64,000 nt of DNA from Acidobacteriota bacterium (lineage in GTDB: Bacteria > Acidobacteriota > Terriglobia > Terriglobales > Acidobacteriaceae): positions 620,001-684,000 of the forward strand of contig JAFDVR010000017.1 in NCBI GenBank assembly GCA_018268855.1. The letters are read 5' to 3'. Position numbers and translations under genes: made by a program. Each line of letters starts with the position of its first letter. Position 1 is the first letter of the stretch. The notes under the pieces are model-generated. The model was given only the letters and a program-made list of their open reading frames with translations, did no database searches and was not told the origin of the DNA. Positions 41,759 to 50,761 of this stretch are shown here, piece after piece.

Positions 41759-44397
41759 CCCTCACTCCACCGCATGCCTCGGAATGTTGCCGGAGCAGGT
41801 GCGGTCAGGTTGCGGACCCAGGTAGCCAGTTGGGTGTAGTCCTCGGTCACCGACGAATTCGGTGCATAATCCATTACTGTCATGCCTTCAGCCAATGCTT
41901 CAGCTACTGCCGGCGCACGACGAACCACAATCGGCAATAACCGGTCGCCCAGCTTCTGCCGCAAAACCTCACGCACATCCAGGTGCAAAGGCAGGGTCGC
42001 ATCGAATTGGTTCAGGACGTAGTAAGGTTGCAAAATGTGGCCTTCCGCATTAGTCAGGCCGCTTAGAATGCGCTCGATGCTCTGGATACCGAGCACTGAA
42101 TTCATGTCCGGTCCAAGCGGTACCAGGATGGCTGGCGAATATTTCGCCAGACGCCGCACCATCCACGCCGAATGCATATTCAAGTCCAGCAGCACCCGGT
42201 GGATACCGCGGCTCGCATGCTTCAATTCGTCGTAGATATGGTCCTGTGCGCCCACATCATAGTTAGCCGCATCCGTATCGTAGTTCACCATGTAGACCGG
42301 AGCATCCGGGCTTCCTGCCGGCGGAGAAAATGTGCGCACCACACCCGGACGTAAATCACGCGCGCCGAAATAATACGGCAGGAGACCACCGTGTGATCCC
42401 GTATCGGCCAGCAAGACCTTCTCGCCCATAGCGGACAACGTTCGGCCCAGGGTGGCCACCATGCTGGTTTTGCCTACGCCGCCGGCCATGGAGATGACAC
42501 AAAGGCTGGGGGTACGGACCTCTTGCTGGCTCTGTGTTGCCACCTCGGCCTTCGCATGCTCGCCGCTACTCTGGCCCATCAACTCTTTCAGCGCAAACCA
42601 CCGCGCCGCGACTCGTTCACGTGACTGCTGCAGCGTGTCATGCATTGCGCCCGCCTGCTGCGGGTGCAATGGAGCTTCACCATGCAGCCACGCCGGACGG
42701 GAAGATGCACCCTCCGCCGCATAAACATTAGCTGTAGGGGTAATCCCGGACACGTTGGCGGCGGACCGGTAGCCAGAGGACATCATCGATTCCCGTAAAT
42801 CGATCCGTGCACGTTCCCGCCGCTCTGCCTCGCGTCGCGCTTCTTCACGTTTGCGATGCTCCCGCGACCGCGCTGCCTCATCGCGGTCCTCTCGTTCGCG
42901 GCGCATACGTTCCTCATCAGATCGGCGCTGCTCTTCGCGCTGGGTCATATGCAGACCTTCATTCCACTCCTCAGAGCTCGGCAGGCCGGCCTTCCCTGGT
43001 GCACTCTCTCTCTCCTGCTGCGCATAGTGCTTCTCTTCCATATCAGCAAGAGAGCGCCCTTTCTCCGCTGCTGTGAGGCGCTGCTCTTCTGCGAGGGCCT
43101 CTTCGCGCGCGTTCTGCTCAGCACGCAACCGCGCCACTTCGCGCTGTCTACGTTCATGTCGTAGCCTGGCTTCTGTATCGCGGGCCATTTCCTCCTCATA
43201 ACGGTCCTGGTTCAGCTCGCGTGTTACCCGCTCATGCAAAGAATGCCGCGCTTCTGCATCTTCCCGGGAGCGCTTGCCTGACTGATCTTCATACGCTCGA
43301 CGCGGTTCTGTTTCTGCAGAAGGTCCCTGCGGACGCTCACCACGATGAGCTGGCTGGAACTCATCCGCGCGGCGCGTGTCGTCTTCCAGATTTCCGTGCC
43401 CGTGCTGTCCAGTGCGGTTGTAGAGATTTGCTGGCTCGCGCCTATCTTTATGCGGTGGAAATACAAAATTTGGATCGTCCGGGGCCTTACGTCTCTCATG
43501 CGCGGACTGCGCTCCACGGCTCTGAGATAGCGGATGGAATATGCTGCTTGGGACAAGGGAGCTTGCCGGCGGCCGAAATAACCTGCTCTCTGCACGCGGC
43601 TCACGACGCGCTACATGGTACCCGCTGCCTTGACGCTCCTCTTCAGTACGCCGCTCGCGGCGATCTCCGGCAGTCATTTCATACGGCAGCACTCTGTCAC
43701 TGCCTGTGCCTTGGCTCGCCTCATTGCGAAGTAAGTGATCCGAGTCCGGCAGCAAATCCGGACGGTACTCCGCAACATTTTTCAATGAAGATGAGGAATA
43801 AGAGCGTCCGATTGGGGAACGAAACCCGGAGGCCCGAATGCCTGAATTGGCTAGACGTGCGGGATCGACATGTCCCGTATAGTGATACGGGTCTTCCATA
43901 GTTCCAGGAACTTCTCCTGTCTGTGGACCTGCAAATGCGCGGCGCTGCTCAGATTCCGCATACCGCAGGGCCTGTTCTTTGGCACGGCGTCTCGCTTCTT
44001 CGGCTTCGCGCTCAGCTTCAATTGCCGCTTGGCGGGCCAGCTCAGCGGCATGGGCATGCCTCTGCGCTTCCATACGCTCCATCTCGGCCCGCATACCGGC
44101 TTCTTCCAGTTCCAATGCGGCACGGCGCGACGATGAACTCTCCACGGCTGCGCGGCGTGCTGCTTCTTCTTCACGGCGGGCAGCCTCCTCCCGCTCCTGC
44201 GCTGCCTTCAACTCCGCTTCACGCTGCGCTTCCATGGCACGGGCCCGCATCTGCGCGCGATATTCCCTGCGCGACGCCGAAAAATCCCGGTACTTGGCGC
44301 CATGCATATTCGCCCACGAGTACAGAATCGCCACATCTTCTGGCGTGTCCGGTATCTCCTGCTCGTCAATGGATGGTTCGATTTCGTTTTCGGCCAT
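41755..44397 (-). CDS. bcsQ: BcsQ-like ParA/MinD ATPase with a 630-residue charged N-terminal region
   Basis: 880 residues from ATG 44395-44397 (AAAAGG upstream). Residues about 632-880 form a ParA/MinD-type ATPase: a Walker A variant MAGGVGKTSMV (the signature Lys before GG is Ala), VLLADTG, VLLDLNMHSAWMVRRL and VLNQFDA. This matches BcsQ of cellulose operons, which helps localise the synthase. Residues 1-60 carry DTPEDVAILYSWANMHGAKY and RDFSASRREYR, a motif reminiscent of BcsR/BcsP accessory proteins. In between is a very long Arg/Glu/Ala-rich region with coiled-coil character (70-170 and 370-560) and a more disordered middle. First gene of the operon, overlapping bcsAB by 4 bases. Confidence 0.85.
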   Translation of the reverse strand: MAENEIEPSIDEQEIPDTPEDVAILYSWANMHGAKYRDFSASRREYRAQMRARAMEAQREAELKAAQEREEAARREEEAARRAAVESSSSRRAALELEEAGMRAEMERMEAQRHAHAAELARQAAIEAEREAEEARRRAKEQALRYAESEQRRAFAGPQTGEVPGTMEDPYHYTGHVDPARLANSGIRASGFRSPIGRSYSSSSLKNVAEYRPDLLPDSDHLLRNEASQGTGSDRVLPYEMTAGDRRERRTEEERQGSGYHVARREPRAESRLFRPPASSLVPSSIFHPLSQSRGAQSAHERRKAPDDPNFVFPPHKDRREPANLYNRTGQHGHGNLEDDTRRADEFQPAHRGERPQGPSAETEPRRAYEDQSGKRSREDAEARHSLHERVTRELNQDRYEEEMARDTEARLRHERRQREVARLRAEQNAREEALAEEQRLTAAEKGRSLADMEEKHYAQQERESAPGKAGLPSSEEWNEGLHMTQREEQRRSDEERMRREREDRDEAARSREHRKREEARREAERRERARIDLRESMMSSGYRSAANVSGITPTANVYAAEGASSRPAWLHGEAPLHPQQAGAMHDTLQQSRERVAARWFALKELMGQSSGEHAKAEVATQSQQEVRTPSLCVISMAGGVGKTSMVATLGRTLSAMGEKVLLADTGSHGGLLPYYFGARDLRPGVVRTFSPPAGSPDAPVYMVNYDTDAANYDVGAQDHIYDELKHASRGIHRVLLDLNMHSAWMVRRLAKYSPAILVPLGPDMNSVLGIQSIERILSGLTNAEGHILQPYYVLNQFDATLPLHLDVREVLRQKLGDRLLPIVVRRAPAVAEALAEGMTVMDYAPNSSVTEDYTQLATWVRNLTAPAPATFRGMRWSEG

Positions 44398-44547
44398 TTG
44401 CCTTTTCCGGTGTTCTGCCCTGACGGTGGTGTTTTCCCTTGCACCATGAGCGGTGCATGGCATCATCTGAAATGTAGTCGGCAATGCGCAGAAATAAACG
44501 TTTTCTGCTCAAAATTGAGACTATGTTTCACTATCGGCAGAGTCAAT

Positions 44548-44600
44548 GTATCTACGGTGCCACTTTCGTGGCACTGTAGATACCTCATGAGATACCTCAG
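44548..44600. promoter_or_regulatory. Strong hairpin plus direct repeat upstream of the cellulose operon
   Basis: GTATCTACGGTGCCAC, loop TTTC, GTGGCACTGTAGATAC: 16-base arms with one mismatch on one strand (a G-U pair in RNA), at 44548-44583. Overlapping its end is a direct repeat GATACCTCA, TGA, GATACCTCA (44579-44599). It sits between the divergent bcsQ-like gene (150 bases away) and tRNA-Lys (about 90 bases away). No T run follows on either strand, so a simple terminator is unlikely. An operator or a 5'-leader structure of the cellulose operon is inferred. Confidence 0.55.
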
Positions 44601-44688
44601 GGTAAAAGGGCAGCACACTCGGAATCGATCTAAGTCCTTGTGCACCAATCTTGAGGCGGCTTGTGCTAACTTAGCTTTAGCGGGTTTG

Positions 44689-44764
44689 GAGAGCTTAGCT
44701 CAGTTGGTAGAGCATCGCCCTTTTAAGGCGCTGGTCCTGGGTTCGAGCCCCAGAGCTCTCACCA
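44689..44764 (+). tRNA. tRNA-Lys (anticodon TTT)
   Basis: 76 bases with encoded CCA. Acceptor stem GAGAGCT / AGCTCTC, D stem GCTC / GAGC with loop AGTTGGTA, anticodon loop CTTTTAA with TTT at 44722-44724. The T stem is CTGGG / CCCAG around TTCGAGC, discriminator A. The outermost anticodon-stem pair (T-C) is a mismatch; all other pairs hold. Confidence 0.96.
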
Positions 44765-44845
44765 CTTACCCCGCTTCCCTTTCCAACCAGAACAGACCGG
44801 TCACAGACAGATGGAATCCTGCATATGCACACGGTTCCATTGCTC

Positions 44846-46318
44846 TCAGCAGGAGCGTCCTTCCGTCAACTTTTTGACGATGTTCGTGGTCGAGAAGCCT
44901 TCCACGATGGGCACAATCTCCACACGTCCGCCGGCGGCGATCACGTCTTTGTGGCCCACCACCGTCTCAATGGAATAATCGCCACCCTTCACCAGTACGT
45001 CTGGCTTCATGGCCTGAATCAACTCCAGCGGCGTGTCCTCATCGAAGAGCACCACCATGTCCACTGCACCCAGAGCAGCCATTACACGTGACCGGTCGTC
45101 TTCCGCAACCACTGGCCGCGTGGGGCCCTTCAACCGCTGCACAGAGGCGTCCGTATTCATCGCCACCACCAGTTTCGATCCGAAGGCACGGCATTTTTCC
45201 AGAAGCGTGACATGGCCGACGTGCAACAGGTCGAAACAGCCGTTGGTAAAGACTATCGTCTCGCCCATCGCCCGCCACTCCTTCACACGCTGCACGGCGC
45301 GCTCACGCTCCAGCACCTTCTCCGCTGAGGACGTCCCCTGGCTCACAGTAAGCTGCTGCACGATCTCTTCCGCGCGCACCGGGACCGTTCCGATCTTGCC
45401 GACAACGATACCTGCGGCAAGGTTCGCCAACTCCACTGCCGTGTCGCGTTGCAGCCCGGCAGCCAGGCCGGCGGCGAGAGTGGCAATCACCGTATCGCCT
45501 GCGCCGGAAACATCGGCCACCTCGCGCGCGCGTGCCGGCGAGTGATACTCCTCTCCTCCCACCAGACGAATGCCTTGCTCGCTCATCGTGACAGTAAGAA
45601 AATCGATCTCTGTGTTTGAAGCTAATTCGCGCGCAGCCTGCAACAACTCGTCTGTCTTATGTGCCGCAATTCCCGTCGCAACAGAAAGCTCGTTCAGGTT
45701 CGGACAGATAGTGGTAGCTCCGCTGTACTGTGCAAAATTGCGCGACTTGGGATCGACCAGCACCTTGGTTCCGCGCTTCCGCGCTTCGGCAATCACACTG
45801 CGGCAAACGCTCCCCGTCAGTGTGCCCTTTGCGTAATCCGACAAAATAATGGCATCGAGCCCATCCATCTCGGCAACGACAGCTTCGATTAATCGCTCGA
45901 TGTCCTCAGCCATGTGGGCCAGGCGGCTCTCCACATCCAGCCGCAACATCTGCTGATTGCGTCCAAGAATGCGCGTCTTTGAAATCGTCGGTAGAGTACC
46001 GTGCAGCACAGCGCGCATGTCCACGTTCGTCTGCGCCAGCAAAGACCGTAACTCGCCGCCATCAGCATCATCGCCGGTCACACCTGCGAGCAGCGCCTGC
46101 ACTCCCAATCCAGCAAGGTTCATGGCAACGTTGGCTGCGCCACCGGGTCTCGCATAGCGGTTCACATGCCGCAGCACTGGCACCGGCGCTTCAGGTGAAA
46201 TGCGCTCAACATCGCCCACAATGTAGCGGTCCAGCATCAAATCGCCAATCACAAGTATCCGCAGACGGCCGAAGCCGCCTTCCAGCAACTCCAGCACATC
46301 ATGCATCTGCTGCATCAT
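44846..46318 (-). CDS. hldE: Bifunctional heptose-7-phosphate kinase / heptose-1-phosphate adenylyltransferase
   Basis: 490-residue enzyme making ADP-heptose for the LPS inner core. The N-terminal ribokinase-like domain (about 1-325) has GDLMLDRYIVG, ARPGGAANVAMNLAGLG and the ATP/catalytic signature DVSGAGDTVIATLA. The C-terminal nucleotidyltransferase domain starts IVFTNGCFDLLHVGHV with the HxGH motif. It also has KGPTRPVVAEDDR, and ends KGGDYSIETVVGH. The ATG overlaps the stop of the upstream glycosyltransferase gene (ATGA), so substrate synthesis and use are co-expressed. Confidence 0.95.
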   Translation of the reverse strand: MMQQMHDVLELLEGGFGRLRILVIGDLMLDRYIVGDVERISPEAPVPVLRHVNRYARPGGAANVAMNLAGLGVQALLAGVTGDDADGGELRSLLAQTNVDMRAVLHGTLPTISKTRILGRNQQMLRLDVESRLAHMAEDIERLIEAVVAEMDGLDAIILSDYAKGTLTGSVCRSVIAEARKRGTKVLVDPKSRNFAQYSGATTICPNLNELSVATGIAAHKTDELLQAARELASNTEIDFLTVTMSEQGIRLVGGEEYHSPARAREVADVSGAGDTVIATLAAGLAAGLQRDTAVELANLAAGIVVGKIGTVPVRAEEIVQQLTVSQGTSSAEKVLERERAVQRVKEWRAMGETIVFTNGCFDLLHVGHVTLLEKCRAFGSKLVVAMNTDASVQRLKGPTRPVVAEDDRSRVMAALGAVDMVVLFDEDTPLELIQAMKPDVLVKGGDYSIETVVGHKDVIAAGGRVEIVPIVEGFSTTNIVKKLTEGRSC

Positions 46319-47409
46319 CGATCGCCCCTCTCCGCCATGGCTGCGCGCACGGTTTCCAATACTTCATCCACACTAATCGACAGGATGCATCGCTTCCCCT
46401 CTGCGATGCACACGTTCAGGCCGCACGGCGAACACGAAACAGGATGATAAAGAATGCGATGTCCCTCACCATAGGGCCACCACATGCCCGCAGGATTGCG
46501 TGCCGAAAATATCCCAATGCACTGCACTCCACTGGCAGCGGCCAAATGCAGCGGCCCACTATCATGCCCAAGATACAGCCGCGCCCGCGCGAATACAGCA
46601 CCACTCTCACGCGGTGAAATGGTCCCGCAGAGATTCAGCGTCGGGACGCTCGACGCAGCCCGCCACCCTTCGGCAACGTATTCGCTGTTCGCAAAATCGT
46701 CCTTCGCCCCAGTGATCACAAGAGCATGCGATGGGAACGCTGCAGCTAATTTGCCCAGCAGTGTCTTCCAGTTCTCCAGTCCCCATTCATTTGTCTGCAC
46801 CTTGGTGCCAAGACTGATTGCAAAAAAGGGCATGTCCCCTAGGTCATGTAACACCTTACCCGCCCGCGCGCGTTCCTCCTCGCTAAACTGCAATCGCCAG
46901 CTTCCAGCCTCAGGCGGTCCAAGCTCCGCAATCGTTCGCGTCAGGCGGTCCCCTTCGCGTTCCAAAAGGCCGCCTCTAAGCGGGCGCACCTTCTGCATGT
47001 CTTCCGTTAACGGGATGCCGATCATTCGTCTCAGGCCCGCCACACGAAAAAACATTGCATCCCGCTTCGCCACCTCCACACCACGCGCGGGCGAGAGATA
47101 AACCAGCAAATCCGGCTTCCATCGCCGGAGGCGCCACACAAGCCCTAACAGCCTCAGCGGATTGCGAAGTCCGATCTCATATCGCTCATAACTGTGAATC
47201 AGCCCGGTATTCTCAAATACGGCAGCCGAAGCTGGCGCCTTCTGGGCAATGGGAAAATTGGTCAGCAGCCGCCGCTCAGCATGGGGAAAGGCACGCGCCA
47301 CCACACTCATAGCTGGGAGCGAGACTAGCGTGTCCCCAAGGCTCCCAATCCTGTAAATGAGCACCCGCTTCGCTTCCGTGCCGGGCTGCTGCGCTGCTGG
47401 TAATCTCAT
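46315..47409 (-). CDS. Glycosyltransferase family 9 protein (heptosyltransferase-like)
   Basis: 364-residue GT9 enzyme, probably adding heptose or a related sugar to the LPS core. N-terminus RVLIYRIGSLGDTLVSLPAM is the GT9 opening with the catalytic Asp. The C-terminal donor site has FFAISLGTKVQTNEWGLENW, LVITGAKDDFANSEYV and YLGHDSGPLHLAAASGVQCI. After that comes a Cys-rich segment (PVSCSPCGLNVC) common in this family. The frame is open for 89 codons further upstream, but that stretch lies antisense to the DUF4254 gene and is not family-like, so ATG 47407-47409 (GGGACAG upstream) is used. Its start and that of the divergent DUF4254 gene are 10 bases apart. Confidence 0.9.
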   Translation of the reverse strand: MRLPAAQQPGTEAKRVLIYRIGSLGDTLVSLPAMSVVARAFPHAERRLLTNFPIAQKAPASAAVFENTGLIHSYERYEIGLRNPLRLLGLVWRLRRWKPDLLVYLSPARGVEVAKRDAMFFRVAGLRRMIGIPLTEDMQKVRPLRGGLLEREGDRLTRTIAELGPPEAGSWRLQFSEEERARAGKVLHDLGDMPFFAISLGTKVQTNEWGLENWKTLLGKLAAAFPSHALVITGAKDDFANSEYVAEGWRAASSVPTLNLCGTISPRESGAVFARARLYLGHDSGPLHLAAASGVQCIGIFSARNPAGMWWPYGEGHRILYHPVSCSPCGLNVCIAEGKRCILSISVDEVLETVRAAMAERGDR

Positions 47410-47419
47410 CTCTGTCCCT

Positions 47420-48049
47420 ATGCTACACACCGTATCCAGCACGACCGTTGACGGGCCTGCACTCTCCGCACAGGCACTTAGAGATGCCATGCAGCAGGCT
47501 ACTGCACGCTGGCACAGCGAAAAGGAAACACTGCCACAAGCAGCTTCGCTCGATGCACTGGTGCTGCATCTGCATCGAGCCAACTTCGACCTATGGCATG
47601 AGGAAGACAAGGCCCGCGACCGTTCTGCTGCGGATGCCGAGATCGTCGCCACCAAACACGCCATCGACCGCATCAATCAAACACGCAATGATACGGTCGA
47701 ACAGATCGATGGCTTTCTTCTGAGTTCCCTCTCCGGACAGAATCAGGCCGCTCCAATGAACTCCGAGACGCCTGGGCTCATCCTCGATCGTCTCTCCATT
47801 CTTGCTCTAAAAATCTTTCATACCGCCGAGGAAGCTGCACGCCAGGATGCAACCGAAGAACACCGCAATCGCAACCGCGGGCGGCTTGCCATGCTGCAGG
47901 AGCAGAGCGCAGACCTTACACTATGTTTGCAACAATTATGGGATGCAGTGCTGGCCGGCGAGCGCCGGTTCAAACTTTACAGGCAGTTGAAGATGTATAA
48001 CGATCCTGCACTTAATCCGTTTCTTTACCGCGCTGGGAGAGAGAAGTAA
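47420..48049 (+). CDS. DUF4254 family protein
   Basis: 209-residue helical protein. The DUF4254 core is recognisable: LHRANFDLWHEEDKARD, ILDRLSILALKIFHTAEEA, EEHRNRNRGRLAMLQEQ and the ending RRFKLYRQLKMYNDPALNPF. The family's function is unknown, but in other genomes it occurs beside LPS or cell-surface glycosyltransferase genes, as here beside GT9 and hldE. ATG 47420 is used; an ATG at 47357 in the same frame would overlap the divergent gene. No ribosome-binding site is obvious because the region also holds the neighbour's start. Confidence 0.85.
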   Translation: MLHTVSSTTVDGPALSAQALRDAMQQATARWHSEKETLPQAASLDALVLHLHRANFDLWHEEDKARDRSAADAEIVATKHAIDRINQTRNDTVEQIDGFLLSSLSGQNQAAPMNSETPGLILDRLSILALKIFHTAEEAARQDATEEHRNRNRGRLAMLQEQSADLTLCLQQLWDAVLAGERRFKLYRQLKMYNDPALNPFLYRAGREK

Positions 48050-48148
48050 ATGCAGCCGCTTGACCAGTTCACAATTGACCCCGTATAAAACTGACTCGAT
48101 AGACCCTTCCTCACACGCAAAGGACAACCGGGCCCGAAGGACGCATCT

Positions 48149-48712
48149 ATGGCAACCGCGAAACCCGCAGCAACCCCAATCAAACGCTCACCCAAAGTGA
48201 TTGCAGGACAACCCGGCAACGCTCCTGACGCCAGACGCAAAGAAGTACTCACGCAGTACGAAGCAGCCGTGCGCCTGCTGCATGAAGGCAAGTTCGACAA
48301 GGCCCATACCGCCTTCGACAAGTTGCTGCATGCCGCTCCGCCCGACTTTGCCGACCGCATCCGCATGTACCTGAACACCTGCCTGCAGCATGCGGCTAAA
48401 AAGAAGTCCGCCAGCTTTGACACGCCGGAGGAGCGCTATGACTACGCGATCTCTCTGCTCAACGACGGACACTATGAAGACGCGCGCGAGCACCTGACGG
48501 AGATTGTCAAATCCAATTCCAGCGCTGACTACGCCTTTTACGGTCTGGCCGTGCTGGCTTCCATGACCGGCGATGCGCACAAATGTCTCGATAATCTGAC
48601 AGAAGCCATCCGCCTCAATGGCCTCAACCGCATTCAGGCACGCTCAGATTCAGATTTTCAAGACATGGCGGATGATCCCCGCTTTACAGAATTGCTGTAT
48701 CCCGAAGCATAA
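48149..48712 (+). CDS. Small TPR-repeat protein
   Basis: 187 residues, no signal peptide. TPR-like helices are visible in YEAAVRLLHEGKFDKAHTAF, YDYAISLLNDGHYEDAREHL and ADYAFYGLAVLASMTGDAHK. The ending with DDPRFTELLYPEA is common in acidobacterial TPR proteins. A basic Pro/Ala-rich N-terminus precedes the repeats. A good terminator follows. Partner unknown; it lies 100 bases after the DUF4254 gene. Confidence 0.8.
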   Translation: MATAKPAATPIKRSPKVIAGQPGNAPDARRKEVLTQYEAAVRLLHEGKFDKAHTAFDKLLHAAPPDFADRIRMYLNTCLQHAAKKKSASFDTPEERYDYAISLLNDGHYEDAREHLTEIVKSNSSADYAFYGLAVLASMTGDAHKCLDNLTEAIRLNGLNRIQARSDSDFQDMADDPRFTELLYPEA

Positions 48713-48730
48713 TTCTCCTTCATACGAGAG

Positions 48731-48757
48731 AAGGGCCGGATAGCCATCCGGCCTTTC
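48731..48757 (+). terminator. Intrinsic terminator after the TPR gene
   Basis: AAGGGCCGGAT, loop AGCC, ATCCGGCCTTT: an 11-base arm with one G-U pair, ending in TTTCC. Confidence 0.85.
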
Positions 48758-48828
48758 CTGCTGCGTCAGCATTGGAAGAAAGACTGACCGCACAACCACT
48801 ACCTGTCCGCGTACACTCTCTTATAAGC

Positions 48829-49851
48829 ATGGAAACAAAAAGAGTGGTGGCCATCGGCGGAGGGACAGGTCTGTCTACGCTGCTGCGCGGCTTAAAGCGC
48901 TATGTGCAGCATCCGGCAGCCTCGCCCACAGATACGTCTGGCTGCGATCCTGCTCCCTGCCGCATTGCGCACCTCTCTGCTGTGGTTACAGTAACGGACG
49001 ATGGCGGTTCATCAGGCCGCCTCCGTGACGATCTAAACATGCTCCCGCCAGGTGATATCCGCAACTGCATGACGGCGCTCTCTGAAGACGAGCACATGCT
49101 CGCTCGCCTCTTCCAGTACCGCTTTCCCGGCGCGAAAGACTCGCACGATCTTGCCGGACACTCGTTCGGGAATCTCTTTCTCGCCGCGCTCACAGATCTT
49201 ACCGGCGACTTCGCGCAAGCCGTGCAGATGGCTTCCCAGATTATCGCCGCGCGCGGACACATCTACCCCGCCACCACCTCCGACGTGCGCCTCTCCGCGG
49301 AGATGGATGATGGCACCATTGTGCATGGTGAAACCAACATTACGGGCTCGAAACGGTCCATCCGCGAACTGCGCCTGCATCCCGCAGACGCCGCCCCGCT
49401 GCCACAAACATTGGAAGCCATCGCCACCGCAGACCTTGTCACCCTCGGTCCCGGATCGTTGTACACATCGCTGGTCACAAACCTGCTCGTCTGCGGAATC
49501 CCCGAAGCTTTGGCCCAGACCAGGGCGACGCGTGTGTTTGTCTGCAATCTGATGACGCAGGCGAATGAATCGCTCGGACTTACGGCTTCGCAGCATCTTG
49601 AAAAAATCTTCGACCATGCACATGGCGAGCGCATCTTCGATTTCGCGCTGATCAATTCCGCACCTATCTCCAGCAAAGTGTTGGAACAATATGCGCGTGA
49701 GGGCCAAAAGCCTATTGAGGCCGACTTGGATCGCATCCGCCAACTCGGCGTGGTGCCTGTTACCGGAAATTTTGCCTTTGAAGGCGATGTGCTGCGTCAC
49801 GATTACGACACAGTAGCCGCTACCCTGCTCGATCTGAAACGCACAGATTAG
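48829..49851 (+). CDS. yvcK: YvcK/CofD-like family protein (gluconeogenesis factor)
   Basis: 340-residue cytosolic protein. Opening motif RVVAIGGGTGLSTLLRGLK is the nucleotide-sugar binding glycine-rich loop. TVTDDGGSSGRLRDDLNMLP and PGDIRNCMTALSEDEHMLARLFQYR identify YvcK rather than the F420 enzyme CofD. Later blocks are GETNITGSKRSI, LVTLGPGSLYTSLVTNLLV and VFVCNLMTQANES. YvcK proteins bind UDP-GlcNAc and are needed for cell-wall integrity on gluconeogenic carbon sources. ATG 48829 is used since it directly starts the conserved domain. An insertion (about 27-45, with two Cys) sits between the first two motifs. Confidence 0.92.
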   Translation: METKRVVAIGGGTGLSTLLRGLKRYVQHPAASPTDTSGCDPAPCRIAHLSAVVTVTDDGGSSGRLRDDLNMLPPGDIRNCMTALSEDEHMLARLFQYRFPGAKDSHDLAGHSFGNLFLAALTDLTGDFAQAVQMASQIIAARGHIYPATTSDVRLSAEMDDGTIVHGETNITGSKRSIRELRLHPADAAPLPQTLEAIATADLVTLGPGSLYTSLVTNLLVCGIPEALAQTRATRVFVCNLMTQANESLGLTASQHLEKIFDHAHGERIFDFALINSAPISSKVLEQYAREGQKPIEADLDRIRQLGVVPVTGNFAFEGDVLRHDYDTVAATLLDLKRTD

Positions 49852-49956
49852 TCTTAGTTGAAGTTGCCGGTTTGCGAGAAAAATACTCCACATGTAGCGG
49901 TTGTTGTAGGGCCCGGGGAACTGACAACGAAAGCTCAACCCAGCGATACTCAACGC

Positions 49957-50532
49957 ATGGTACCGATACTCGCGGGCCAATATGTCATCCTCGAACCGCT
50001 CGCGGAAAGCCATCGCGAGGGCTTGTTGAAGATCGCCACGGAACCGGGCATCTGGGCGTACATGCTTGATCGCGTCGAGAACGCGTCCCATCTTGATCGA
50101 TGGTTTGAGGCTGCGCAGGCACCGCGATTTCAGACATGGGTCACCAGACTCCGAACCTCTGGAGAGATCATAGGCAGCACACGCTTCATTGATTTCGACG
50201 CGCATCACCGGAGCGTCGAAATTGGAAGCACATGGATCGCCGCTTCTCATCGCGGAACAAAGGCAAATCCAGAAGCGAAGTTCCTGCAACTCACCCACGC
50301 GTTTGAAGATTTAAACCTGCGCCGCGTTGCGCTCAAGACACACCATCTCAATCTGCAATCGCAGGCCGCAATCAGAAAGTTGGGCGCGCAGTACGAAGGC
50401 ACGTTTCGCAATCACTGGATTATGCCGGACGGCAGCACCCGGCATACTGTTTGGTTCTCTATCACCGACATCGACTGGCCCAGAGTAAAAGCAAACCTGC
50501 TCAAGCGCTTGTCAACTCCGGATACGGTGTAA
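49957..50532 (+). CDS. GNAT-family N-acetyltransferase (RimJ/RimL-like)
   Basis: 191-residue acetyltransferase. LEPLAESHREGLLKIATEP at the N-terminus, TWVTRLRTSGEIIGSTRFID and EIGSTWIAASHRGTKANPEA are the GNAT core, with the acetyl-CoA loop degenerate (RGTKANPEAK). LNLRRVALKTHHLNLQSQAAI follows, then the typical KLGAQYEGTFRNH ending. This subgroup acetylates ribosomal protein N-termini or small amines; the target is not identifiable. ATG 49957 is chosen since the preceding frame back to 49858 is not family-like. Confidence 0.85.
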   Translation: MVPILAGQYVILEPLAESHREGLLKIATEPGIWAYMLDRVENASHLDRWFEAAQAPRFQTWVTRLRTSGEIIGSTRFIDFDAHHRSVEIGSTWIAASHRGTKANPEAKFLQLTHAFEDLNLRRVALKTHHLNLQSQAAIRKLGAQYEGTFRNHWIMPDGSTRHTVWFSITDIDWPRVKANLLKRLSTPDTV

Positions 50533-50761
50533 CCTCTTCCATCCAGGAGAGATATACGTTGCCGGTTTACCCCTTGCTATCTGCAACAATTGAAGTGAGG
50601 AGTAAACCATCTAAATTTTGCAGAGATACAGCTTATCCCTAACCTGCTTGGAATGAGGATTTTGCCTTCAAACCTCCTCGATTCAGTATTTTGCAGTCTG
50701 TGTAAATCGTATAGCGCTGGAAACAAAGCAGTTGGTTGATATATACGGGGGAGGGGGGTAC

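Noticed and set aside
49033..50298. 421-codon frame antisense to yvcK and the GNAT gene
   Set aside because: Spans two real genes on the other strand, no start signal, no motif.
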